From Cunninghamella blakesleeana (Eukaryota; Mucoromycota; Mucoromycetes; Mucorales; Cunninghamellaceae), in NCBI GenBank assembly GCA_017871115.1, contig JAFCIZ010000002.1:3431501-3495500 (forward strand): DNA of 64,000 nt, in the 5' to 3' direction. Of the stretch, positions 32,706-43,460 are shown piece by piece. The notes under the pieces were generated by a model that did no database searches, had not been told where the DNA came from, and worked only from the letters and a program-made list of their open reading frames with translations. A program made the position numbers and the translations under genes. The number at the start of each line of letters is the position of its first letter. Positions within the stretch are counted from its first letter, which is position 1.

Positions 32706-35700
32706 ATGTCGACTGATTCCAACACAGGACGATTTTTAAAAAAATATACAACAAATACTAATAAAAATGGCAACCCACTAGTAACATCAAGTAAGTTATA
32801 AAATAAAATAGTAGTATAAAGCATATATACATTAATATATTGTTTTTTATGAATTCCGTTATTAAACCTATTTTTATTATTTTAAATATTGCATAAATAG
32901 ATTTACGTAATAAGAGTACACGGTTATTAACTGGTAATAAAGTAGTAGCACCAAAACCTGTAAACTTACCTAGTTTAAGACGAGAACAGTCAGGTCATGT
33001 CATGAATATAGCAGGTAGCCCAGATTCAGTATCATCATTAACAGCCACTTCACTACACAATGACAGTTCTTCTCCTATACCTCCCGTCCCTAATAAATGG
33101 GGTTCACCAGGATCATCCTTTTCAGCAATAACATCTCAAAAACAACAACCTTCTTCTGTTACGGATTCAACAAAAGAAACCTTATCATCTTCAAATTCAT
33201 CTTCACCTGTTATTTCTAACGTAGCTATTTCTTCGCCAACTCCAAAGCCAGTTGCACCAATTCCTTCTGCCTGGGCTAAACCAATTGTACCCTCTGTGAA
33301 AAATAATAATTATAATAATAACGAAGAAAAACCAGAATCAGCAACTAAAAATACATTATCCACTAGTCAAGATTTCCCTACAACTGCCGAAGCTACCTAC
33401 AAAACAGCATCACCATCTAATGCAATAACAACAACAACTAAAAAATCACCATCTCCAAAATTATCACCTTCGCCAAAAACAGAAAATTCAGCTTCAAGAA
33501 AACCATTCAGCTCTGATATTCCTATGCCGTTTACTAATGAAGCTAATGAACCATCGTCTATGTCCTGGGATGAAATGGTATCTGAAGAAATGGACTTTTC
33601 AATATCAGTTGTAGAGTTTGCAGATGGAACAACAGTATCTATGGACAAGAATAATGATGAGCAAGAAGAAGAAAAGGAAAAGGAGGAAAGAGATAAGGAA
33701 GTCTTACCATCAGAACGTTTTACAGATGATTACGATAGAGGATATCATTCTAAAAGAAGACAAAGCGAACTATATCATTATGAATCATCATCGGCGTCAC
33801 CAAATCATTATAATAGAAATAATAATGGCAATAGATCAAATTATCGTCAATCACCTTATGAAAATGTTCATCCTTCAAATAACAACAACGGCAATAATAA
33901 CAATAATGGTGGAGGAAGTGGAGGTGGATACCGTAATAAATGGGACAATATAAATGATCACAATAACAATTATAGTAACAATAATAATAATAACAGACGT
34001 GGATCTATGCATAGTCATCATAGCTTAACAAATGGGATGAATTATCAAGATAGAAGGTCAAGTACGAGTAGTTGGAATAATAATAATAGCGAACGCCGTT
34101 CAAGTCATCAATCTTCTTATAGTTCAACCTCTAATACCAGACGTTCACGTGAAGCATCTAAAGATCTTTTATCACCATCTTCTTCAACAGTAACCAATCA
34201 AACACCTCGTAATGGAGCGTATAATCTAAATGATGATAGACCACCTGAAATTGCAGCGGCTCAGCGTGAAGCTATGCTAACGGCAGCGGAATTAGCTAAA
34301 AAACGAAGAGAAGCTGATGAAGCAGAAAGACAAGCTGCTGCTGAAAGAGCAAGACAAAAAGCATTAGCATTAGCGGCTTTGACTGAAAATAAAAATGACA
34401 ATAAAAATAGTAATAAACCACAAGAAAAATCCAATACAGAAAATAATAATAGCATTGATCAATCAACTTCTGATCAACATACCCATGACAAGGAAAATAT
34501 AAATAAAACATCAACCTCACCATTAGAAGGAGAAATGAATAAAAATGAAACTAAAAAAGAAGAAAAAGAAAAAGGAGACAGAGAAGAAATACCAATTGAA
34601 AAAACTAAAGAATATGCTCAAGTTACTTCAAGTCAGCAATATCAAGAATGGCATGCTCAAGTAAAAGATGTAACACCTAATAAAATTCTGAAAAAACCAT
34701 CACAACAACAACATAATACCAATATACCTTCTATTTCTTTATTAAAACATGATCATTCACATCAGCATCATTCAAAATATCCTTCATCAAAAATTAGTAA
34801 TAATACTAATACTAATAATGATATACCAACTGCTGATATAACTGAGGATGAAAAATCATGGGAAAAATATGTAAATGAAATTAGAGTTAAAGAAGGTCTA
34901 TCAACAACATCCACTTCTACCACTACTACTTCTACTACTACCACCACCACCACTACATCTGATCAATGGCATTCATATGCTAAAAGATTAAATCAACATA
35001 CTGAACAAAAAAAGAATAGATCCGTAGGTGTATCATCGTCATCGTCATCATCGCCAACGTCAATGAACGGCCATAAGATTAAAAATAACGATCGTAATCC
35101 TTCATCAAATGCAACCTCATGGCGTCGCAATGATAATGATTATCATTACTCAACAATATCTACAGAAGAAGAAAAAGCAGACTCATTAGTATCAAAGAAA
35201 GTAGAAGACCTTTCCCAAACTGATGGTGATGAAAGTAATAGTAATGGTAAGAAGAATTATGATGAAATAATGACAATAGCAACAACAGCAACAATAAAAA
35301 TAATAACAATAATAACAATATTCTTATTCATCTATTAATTTTTATTTATTTATTTATTTATCATTGTTATTTTAATGAATATTATAATAAATTAGAATTA
35401 CAAAATAATAATTATATTGGTGAAAAAGATGACGACAATAACAATGGAAATGATACTGACAGTAACATAAATCAAGAAACTGATGAGTCCATGACAACTG
35501 CTGTATCCTACATTGTATCTGATAATCCAATTGAAGTTATAATAAAACCTCAACGTTTTGTTAAACCAAATTCTAAACTTCGTCATTCACAATTACCTAT
35601 TATTTTCCCTGAAAGCATTGTACCTCTTGTAGTCAATAAACCAAGCACTTTACAATTCATGGTTGATCCAGAAGAATCAGATGAAGATGTCTTGGCAAGT

Positions 35701-36573
35701 TGATAAATTATTACAGCATATTAAAAATATGAACATCTATTTTTTGTGTTAATTTTAATCTTTACAATTTTTTATTTTTAATAGATGTTTGATTATGAAA
35801 AAGAATATAGAAACATGAAGGAGAAATTAAAGAACAAATTAGATGATGATTCTACTAAAGAAACAATGGAAAAGGTTGAGCCTTCTGTTTTATTAGAAAA
35901 TGCAACACACTATGATAATAATAGTCAAACAGCAACAACTACCAATGATTTATATCCAAAAGGATTCATTATACCAGAATCATCACCTGTATCTATTACA
36001 TCCATGTACAATCATCATCATCATTACAATAATAATAATAATAATAATAATAACGGTAAATATGTTCCATTGCCAAAGGAAATGAATCATATGATTCCCA
36101 ATAATCCAAACTATCCAGTATTAATGTATCCAGTACAACTGCCGCCATCTCCTGCTCATTCTAATGTACAAGTTTCATTACCTCCTCCACAACAACAGCA
36201 AATTGGTGTTTACCTTTTAACACCAGGTCAGCCACCTTTTTCCTCTCATCCTCATCCTCCTCAACCTCACCCTCAACAACAACCATTTTCACCTCCACAT
36301 TCTTATCACCATCATCATACTAACAACAATAGTAATAATAATAATTATCAATCCAATTCATATCATAAAAATGGTTCTTACTCTGATAAACGTAGATACC
36401 ATAATAATAATAATAAATCATCAACTTCATCCAATTATCGATATTATCAAAAACATGAAACGGATCATATTTCTTCATGGAGACGAAATAGTAATGGTGA
36501 TAATAACACTCCCAATAACACTTTTTACCGTAATAAACAATACAACAACACCAATACTAAAAATTGGTCTTAG
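32706..36573 (+). CDS. Large Asn/Ser-rich disordered protein with PRRC2/BAT2-like N-terminus
   Basis: Four exons (32706-32790, 32901-35246, 35396-35694, 35785-36573) give 1172 aa. The N-terminus, with LRNKSTRLLTGNKVVAPKP followed by VNLPSLRRE and then a K-W-G motif, resembles the BAT2/PRRC2 N-terminal domain. PRRC2 proteins associate with translation initiation and stress granules. The rest is low complexity: Ser/Pro-rich (30-190), a charged block, RGG-poor but Asn/Arg/Tyr-rich stretches, one helical Ala/Glu/Arg segment (AQREAMLTAAELAKKRREAD, about 440-480), poly-Thr, poly-Ser, and a C-terminal Gln/Pro/His/Asn region. The most ordered C-terminal piece is IEVIIKPQRFVKPNSKLRH to DEDVL. Intron 3 must use a GC donor (TTG|GCAAGT) to keep frame. 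Reading through intron 2 instead adds a short tail and a stop at 35338. An RNA-binding or mRNP role is likely but inferred. Confidence 0.75.
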
Positions 36574-37009
36574 TTATTACTCTTTTCTTTCTTCCTTTCT
36601 TTTTTAATCTTCTGAAAACGAAAAAGAAAATAATAATTAGCATTTTTTTTTTTCTTGTTATAATTTCTTCCCTTCCTTATAGTTTTCATCATTCATTTAA
36701 TAATAAACTTATAATAATAATAAACTTACATATAATAAGACTACCTTTTTTGGTAATCAATGATAAAAAAAAATATTTATTTATTTGTTACTATAGATCT
36801 ATTTAAAGCTTATCTCAGTTTTTCCTAAAACGACAAAAATAGTAAAAAGATGATGACGATTTTTTTCAAATAAAATTCTAATTATTTATTTATATAAAAA
36901 AAAAGAGGAGTAATAAATAGGAAAGAGAAAATTACAATACAATAAATATATATATATATATATATTAAAAAAAACTTGATAAAAGAGGAATGATGATTTG
37001 TCTAATTAT
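36574..37009. other. Convergent 3' spacer
   Basis: This AT-rich sequence lies between the PRRC2-like gene and the peroxidase gene. It contains (AT)n near 36945-36964. No gene is seen. Confidence 0.5.
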
Positions 37010-38187
37010 TTACAATTTTCCGCGTTTAGCAACACCCAATTCAATCAACTTAAGGAAAGCAGCAGCAAAATCATCAAAGAATCTTTGTTTATCCTTAGCA
37101 TAGATTTCTACATATTCACGGAAAGGTTCTTCTAATAAAGCCATATCAGTGGGTAACATCATTAAATCACCATCTTCATCTTCAAATTGTCTAGGTCCAT
37201 CCCATTTTTTTTCTCTCCAGGTATTGTGTAAAAGTTGTTTATAGAATTGATTGGAGAAACGAGTAGGAGTTTCCTATTTTAGATTATAAATTATAAATTA
37301 TAAATATTAAATAAGTATTTTTTTTTAAAAATCTAATTAGAATGGAATAACTCTTTTTAAACTCCAATCATATGATTATTGGCCACTCTTAGTCCCCCCC
37401 CCCTTTTTTTTTAAAAAAAAAAATGATAATACTTACAGTCCAAGGACCTTCAAAACCAGATCTATCACGATGACATCTACCAACAGTATGAGCACCAATT
37501 AAACAAACAGTTTCTTGGACAGTAAAACCCATACGACTAACAAATACGTCTAAAACATGGTCTTTACCTAAAGCACCATCGGGAAGACGACCTACAGGAG
37601 GGCAATCAGCTTCACTTTGTTTATCACGACGACCACCAGTCCACTATATTCATCATATTTTTTTTAAAAAAAAAAAATAATTATTAAAATCCAATTTATT
37701 ATTCTATATATATAATCATGATCAATTGCTCTTTCTTTAAAAGAAATTAAAAATTACCTCAATGTGAGGACCACCCATATGTTCAACAGCAACACAACCA
37801 GCAAGAGTCCATAAATCAGCATAACTAATCCAAGGATGAGCGGCTTTAACAGGTTCAAGAACTTGACGAGCAACATCTAAACCAGCATTAGCAGGATCTT
37901 GAGCTTCAGTTTTATATCTCATAGTACTACCATCAGAACCACCATCTTTATGGTTTTTATCATAAGTACCAGAAGCGTGCCAGGCAAGGCGAAGACTATA
38001 AAATTTATTTATTTTTTAAAAAAAAGTAATGAATAACTTTATCTTTAGATTAAAACGTTATTTTTTTTTTTATTTCTTACACAACAGGGGCAAAAGAGCC
38101 ATCATCGTAATCTTCTTTAGGGAATACTTTTACAATATCTTTGCGGACAGCAAGGTATTTATCGGGAGAAGCTTGTTCAGTAGACAT
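37010..38187 (-). CDS. CCP1: Cytochrome c peroxidase-type class I haem peroxidase
   Basis: Four exons (38187-38081, 37995-37758, 37643-37437, 37273-37010) give 271 aa with exact phases. The distal triad R38, W41, H42 is in [14 protein letters not shown]. The proximal histidine H167 is in [11 protein letters not shown]. The radical-site tryptophan of cytochrome c peroxidases aligns with W203, and the hydrogen-bonding Asp with D227 ([12 protein letters not shown]). Also present are [20 protein letters not shown] and GFEGPWT. These place it in the CCP/ascorbate peroxidase class, closest to CCP. Unlike yeast Ccp1 it lacks a mitochondrial presequence (it starts [18 protein letters not shown]), so it is probably cytosolic or imported by another route. 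Intron 3 contains a C10-T9-A11 homopolymer block. Confidence 0.9.
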
Positions 38188-38976
38188 AATGTAATATATA
38201 AAAAGAGTAGGGAATAAAATGAAATAAAAATAAAAAATGTAAAGAAAAGAAGAAAGAAGGGGAAAAAAAAAATCGAGTTTAAATTTTTTTTAAAAAAAAA
38301 AAAAATGACATTTTTCAAATGCTTATTTGACACTATTATTCTTTTGTTTAAAGTTCCCAGTCACCTGTTTTTGATTTCATTCGAAATCCTTTTTTATTTT
38401 TTCTAAACATTGGTTTTTTAATTTTATGCTTATCAAATTGAATTACATTTTCACATGCAGTTATTAAGTCAGATTAACCATCCGAATCACTAGTATTCAA
38501 TTTTTTTAATTGTAACGAAAACATTGTAATGAAAAAAAAAAGGAATTACATAATTTTTCTATTAAATAAAAATAATAAAAAAAATAATGAAATGATTAGA
38601 ATAGGTAGCAACTAAATTAAATTATTGATTTACGTTAATAGAACAAATATTTATATGTTTCATTTAATAAATAAAAAAAAAAAAGGGCAAATACGGGGAA
38701 AAAGATAATGAACAGCCTTTTCATGTGAAGGCTGACTCTTTTGTCATCTCAAATAGAATGGTAAGTAAAATAAAAATTTTAATCACCGCTATTTCTATTA
38801 TAAAGATCCACAAAAGATTGATTGGGATTCTTTTAAAAACCTTTGTCACATGTAGCACATACTTATACATGTTTTTTAACCAATAAAAGCGATAAATTAT
38901 CGATATAAAAAAAAGTGGAGAAAAATAAGCCAAAAAAAATAAATGAGGTACATTTTCCCCGCAAATTTTTAAATAT
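38188..38976. other. Intergenic region upstream of cytochrome c peroxidase
   Basis: AT-rich, with a T9A12-type junction at about 38286-38305 near the peroxidase start. No coding pattern is seen. Confidence 0.5.
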
Positions 38977-39120
38977 TAAAGTCCCTTATTTTTTCTCTTG
39001 CTTTCTGCCAAAAATTTATACAAAAAAATCTTCTCTTCTCTTTTTCCCTTCATATCATAGAATACTAATAATAATATATAATATACCTGATAACATCGTA
39101 TATACTCTCCCTTTGGTTTG
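38977..39120 (+). pseudogene. Decayed partial copy of the PMP47-like gene 5' region
   Basis: This segment aligns by eye with 41386-41530, the promoter, leader and first exon of the carrier gene. Matching landmarks in the same order are AAAGTCCCTT/AAAGTTCCTT, CTGCCAAAAATTTATAC/CTACCAAAAGTTTACATAC, TTCATATCATAGAAT/TTCATATCATAAAAT, and TGATAACATCGTATATACTC/TGATAATGTTGCACATGCACTC, then a donor-like TTTGGTTTGT/AGTGGTTAGT. The ATG of the gene is ATA-like here and several codons differ. No convincing later exon follows. It is a truncated, silent duplication. Confidence 0.6.
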
Positions 39121-41493
39121 TTTTTTTATTTTGAATATTTTTCAATTTTAAATGATGAATTATATAATTATTAAGGACTTTCATTTAAAGTTTAGTACAG
39201 GTATACAAATTTATAGACAGCACTCAATTTGATATTTTTTTTTTTCTTTTATTCTCTATTGATACTGCTATCTTTATTACTAATTAATTCATCTATTTAT
39301 TTATTTTTTAAAAAATTAATTGGCAAATAAATTCCTTTTATGTATTATAAATTTGAAGCAGCAAAAGGTTCAAATTATGAACCAAGTGCCACTGCGTTTT
39401 GTCTTAAAAAGGAAACTATTTGGGCCATAATATGACAAAAGTTTCTGATTTTGATCTTCTTATTTGCGCCATTCAATCTGATGAAAGTAATACATATAGT
39501 AGTAACATCATTATATTTATACTAGTATTTATATTTTTTTTTAAAATTAGTAGTAAAATCTTTCTACACATATGCGATTAATATAGATAAAAGGATAATA
39601 TCATGCAAAAAAAAAGGACGGGATTTAAAAATTTATCAATCATAATTTTAACTAACCATAATTTTTTTTTTTTTTCACTCTTGTATTTTTAAATTAAATA
39701 AAAGCGGTATGGAAGAATATTGCTTGATAAGAAAAAGCAATTATTCCTCTAGCTCTAGAATGGAAAATGTAATACATAGTATGCGTGAAAGAAGCCTAAA
39801 TTAAGGAGTTACTTCACAAAAACTAGGTAAAATTAGAAATATCTAAATATTTAATATGTAAATCTTTTTATTTGCTTCGTTTATTTATTTTAGATGTAAG
39901 TTACGAAAAAAAAATTGTGAAAATAGGCCATAGTATTAATATAAATAGAAAAATTTTGAGTACAAATTTTTAATCTATTTTTGACACGATAAAATGAAAG
40001 AACGTCAAGGCATAAATATAAATATAACAAATAGTGAAGTAACCATACAATACCAGACTCCTATACTTCACCAGACACTAGCTCTAATACAATATTATCA
40101 AAAAATCAAATCAGCGCCCTTGGCATTATCTTTATACATTTAACAAAATTAGTGAATCTAATGAATTAACATCCACCATAAACACAAGGTTAATTATAAT
40201 ACCAACGTTCTGTAAAATAATTAATTGTAAAGAACAGCTTAGTTTCATTGATATGTGCTTTTTGAGACATTCAAAAAAATCTGTTGGTAACTTTAATCTC
40301 AGAAATATGCATGGATACAATAATATATATTATAATAAGCAAAAGGCAGATATCGGAAAAGAAAAACTAAAAAAAGTACGTATAGAGTGAAAAAAATAAT
40401 AAGCATCCTGGACATTTTGGAACCAACGGTATAATGCCAGTCGGAAATGCGGTGATACTCGAATGTTTATGTCGTTTATGAACGGATTGTTGCGAACCTG
40501 AGTATCTAAATAACCTCCATTGTATACTATGTGTAAACTATACAAAAAATCATTTCATTTATATATACCATTTACCATTTTCAACAATGTAACGAAACTA
40601 AATTATAATATCATTCATTTGTATTTAAATAAATCACTAACTAATAAGCTACAAATATAAAAATAAGTATCTTTATCCGAATTAATGTATTATTATACGC
40701 TAATTAATTTCTTTTTCATAAAATTCAAGATTAAAGTTTTTATTAGGTACGTATTATAAAAAAATAATTATATAAAAGCAAATCTCATATGCCTTTTGTG
40801 AAATGGGTGAATATAATATTAAAATAAATTGATAGCAATAAAAGTGTCAATGGATTTTTGATCAACATTAAATAAAACATTATAATAGAAGTATGAACAG
40901 AAGTAGATAAGTTTTTTTATTAAAATTAAAATAAAAAACTTATGATTATAATAAATTACCCTTTTATTACTATTTCCTTATATTTAAACAATGAATGTTT
41001 TTTATTGTTTAAATTATATTTATGTTAATTTGATATTATTATTTCTATTTCCTTTTATATCAACTATGACACATATGTCAAAATGATCTGATCTGATGTT
41101 CCTGTTTCTTTGTCCCTCTATTTCTTCAATTTTTTAAAAAGAAATTGATAGAGCGCTTGAGAAAAAATACAAATAAAAACAAAATCAAAAATCAAAATAA
41201 AATACAATGAAATATCAAAACTGGATCTAAAGAAAATAATAAGGAAAAAGCTTGTTTATTAAATTGATAATAAAGTTGAAAATATAGATGAAAATATAAA
41301 AGTGATCATGAATATTTCATTCTCAGATCAATCATTTGTAATTTTAAATTCATAATCATATGATTTCTTTCTCAGACTTTTTTTTAAAGTTCCTTCATTT
41401 TTTTTTTTATTTCTCTTTTTCTTTCTTTCTACCAAAAGTTTACATACTCTTCTTTTCTTGTTTTCATATCATAAAATAATAATAATATAAACC
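39121..41493. other. Gene-poor spacer with relic fragments
   Basis: About 2.4 kb lies between the decayed copy and the intact carrier gene. It holds short coding-like pieces without gene context (39340-39435 plus strand; 40132-40545 minus strand). The last 100 bp (pyrimidine tract, CATATCATAAAATAATAATAA) form the carrier gene leader. Confidence 0.4.
40132..40545 (-). pseudogene. Possible transposase-derived relic
   Basis: Two adjacent minus-strand frames (40545-40330 and 40320-40132) have non-random composition. The first contains YNGGYLDTQVRNNPFINDIN and RVSPHFRLALYRWFQNVQDA, which faintly recalls the helix-turn-helix region before the DDE domain of PIF/Harbinger-type nucleases in fungi. 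No catalytic residues, terminal repeats or target duplications are visible. This is a weak call. Confidence 0.2.
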
Positions 41494-42916
41494 ATGTCTG
41501 ATAATGTTGCACATGCACTCAGTGGTTAGTATAAAAGAAAAGAATAAAGAAGAAAAAAAGTAGTATTTTTAATATAAAAGGATATATAAATATTGACGTG
41601 TCTATGATATTTTTTTTTACTATTTATAGGAGCTGGTGGTGGTATTGTTGCCATGACTTTAACCTATCCTCTTGTCTCTATTAGTTCTCGCCTTCAAGTA
41701 CAACGTAGTGGTGACGAAAAGAACGAATATAAAGTTAGTTATATAAAGAATTATATCAAATATTTATTTTTGTACTCATTCAGCTAATATTATTATTATT
41801 TAATCTTTTTATTATAGAATACTGCTGATGCTTTCTTCAAGATTCTTGCCAAAGAAGGACCTAAAGGTTTATACTCGTGAGTGTATATATATATATATAT
41901 TAAAAAAAGGATAATAATAATAATGGTAGTATATAGGTTTGTTTATATAGTATATTTATTTATTTATAATTTGTTTATTTTTTAAATAGTGGTTTGAGCT
42001 CTGGTATCTTTGGTATTGCTATTACAAATGGTGTTTATTATTATTGTTATGAAGCTGTCAAGGCTGTTTTTGAAAAAGCCAAAGGTGCTGGTAAAGCTAT
42101 GACTACTGCTGAATCTATGCTTGCTGGTGCTCTTGCTGGTAGTGCTGTTGTAGTAGCTACCCATCCTATTTGGACTGTTAACGTAAGAAAAAAAAAATCA
42201 AATTATTTTAATTACTCCTTAAAAAAAATTCTAATCAAAATATACAATTTTTTGATTTATTTTTTTAGACTCGTTTAACTGTTCGTAAAGGTATAGATGA
42301 AAAGAGCCAAAATGCTTTCCAAATGGCTTCTAGTATCTTAAAGAAAGAAGGTATTGCTGGTTTATACTCTGGTGTTGGTGCTGCTTTAGTTTTAGTCATT
42401 AATCCCATCATTCAATATACTGTTTTTGAACAAGTTAAAAATAAGGTATCCAAGTTCAAGACTTTAAGTAACTTTGATTTCTTCCTTTTGGGTGCTCTTT
42501 CTAAATTAGTAGCTACTGGTATTACTTATCCATACATGTAAGTTGAAAAGGAAAAGGAAAAGAAAAAAAAAAAAAAGAGAAAAGAATTTGATGGGAAAAA
42601 AGAATATATGTAAATATATTTATTTTTATATTTTCCTTTTTTTATTTATTTTTTATGATAATACAGTGTTGTTAAATCTCGTATGCAAGTTAGTCAAAAG
42701 GATGATGAAAGATATAAATCTATTGCTGATGGTTTTAGAAAGATCCTCGCAGCCGAAGGTGTTGCTGGTTTATATGGTGGCTTGAAGAGTAAGATTGTTC
42801 AAAGTGTATTGACTGCTGCTTTCTTGTTCATGGCTAAAGAAGTATTATTCGATTGGGCCGTCTGGGTTTTAGTCCTTATTGGTGCTCGTAAACGTCTTGC
42901 TGCTGCTAAAGCTTAA
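41494..42916 (+). CDS. PMP47: Peroxisomal adenine nucleotide carrier, PMP47/SLC25A17-like
   Basis: Six exons (41494-41524, 41630-41733, 41818-41876, 41990-42182, 42269-42537, 42667-42916) give 301 aa with exact phases. Three mitochondrial-carrier repeats are visible through their signature P-x-[DE-like]-x-x-[KR] helices: TYPLVSISSRLQ, THPIWTVNTRL and TYPYIVVKSRMQ. Each is followed by an EG-x-x-GLY loop (KEGPKGLYSGL, KEGIAGLYSG, AEGVAGLYGGL). The missing acidic residue in the first two signatures and the overall sequence are typical of PMP47/ANT1, which brings ATP into peroxisomes in exchange for AMP for activation of medium-chain fatty acids. The membrane insertion stretch NPIIQYTVFEQ in the middle repeat also fits. 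A decayed copy of its 5' end lies 2.4 kb upstream. Confidence 0.88.
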
Positions 42917-43460
42917 TTTATATTAAATAATAATGTATACTGTTTATAATATGTGTATATTACATTAGATTTATACATCTTTTGCTATTTTTTATTTTAT
43001 TTGTTTCATATTATTCTACCCACCTTATCCTCTTTAATAACATATATAATTACTTTTTCCTCTTTCTTCCTATTCCATCGTATATAGTTATTATTTATTC
43101 ATAATCATAAATACTTTATATAAAAAAAAAAATTAAATCCAAACTTTATTTTTAATTTTGATGAATCATCCAAATTATATTGACTTTTTTATAAAGACAA
43201 ATTAGGCAAAATCAATTATTTATTTGTATATAGATATTAATATTATATTAAAATATCAAAATAAAGGTAACCAAAAAAAGTGAATATTAGTAAAAGGATA
43301 AAATAAAAAAAAAATTAAAAAGATGTATTATGTAATTAAAAAAAGAAAAAAAGTAGATATGAAATATAAAAAATTAAATATAAAAATAAATGTATATCTA
43401 TATCTATATCTATATTAATTTAATATAATTATTGTTACTATTATTTTTCTTTAAATCACT
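42917..43460. other. Convergent 3' spacer
   Basis: This AT-rich sequence lies between the carrier gene and the Ecm33-like gene. A (TATATC)n run lies near 43393-43412. No gene is seen. Confidence 0.5.

Noticed and set aside
33618..33953. 111-codon Ile/Met/Lys-rich plus-strand frame
   Set aside because: It is a +1 shadow inside the Asn/Ser-rich PRRC2-like exon.
39358..39385. GGTTCAAATT resembling a tRNA B box
   Set aside because: It does not match the B-box consensus and no cloverleaf or A box can be drawn around it.
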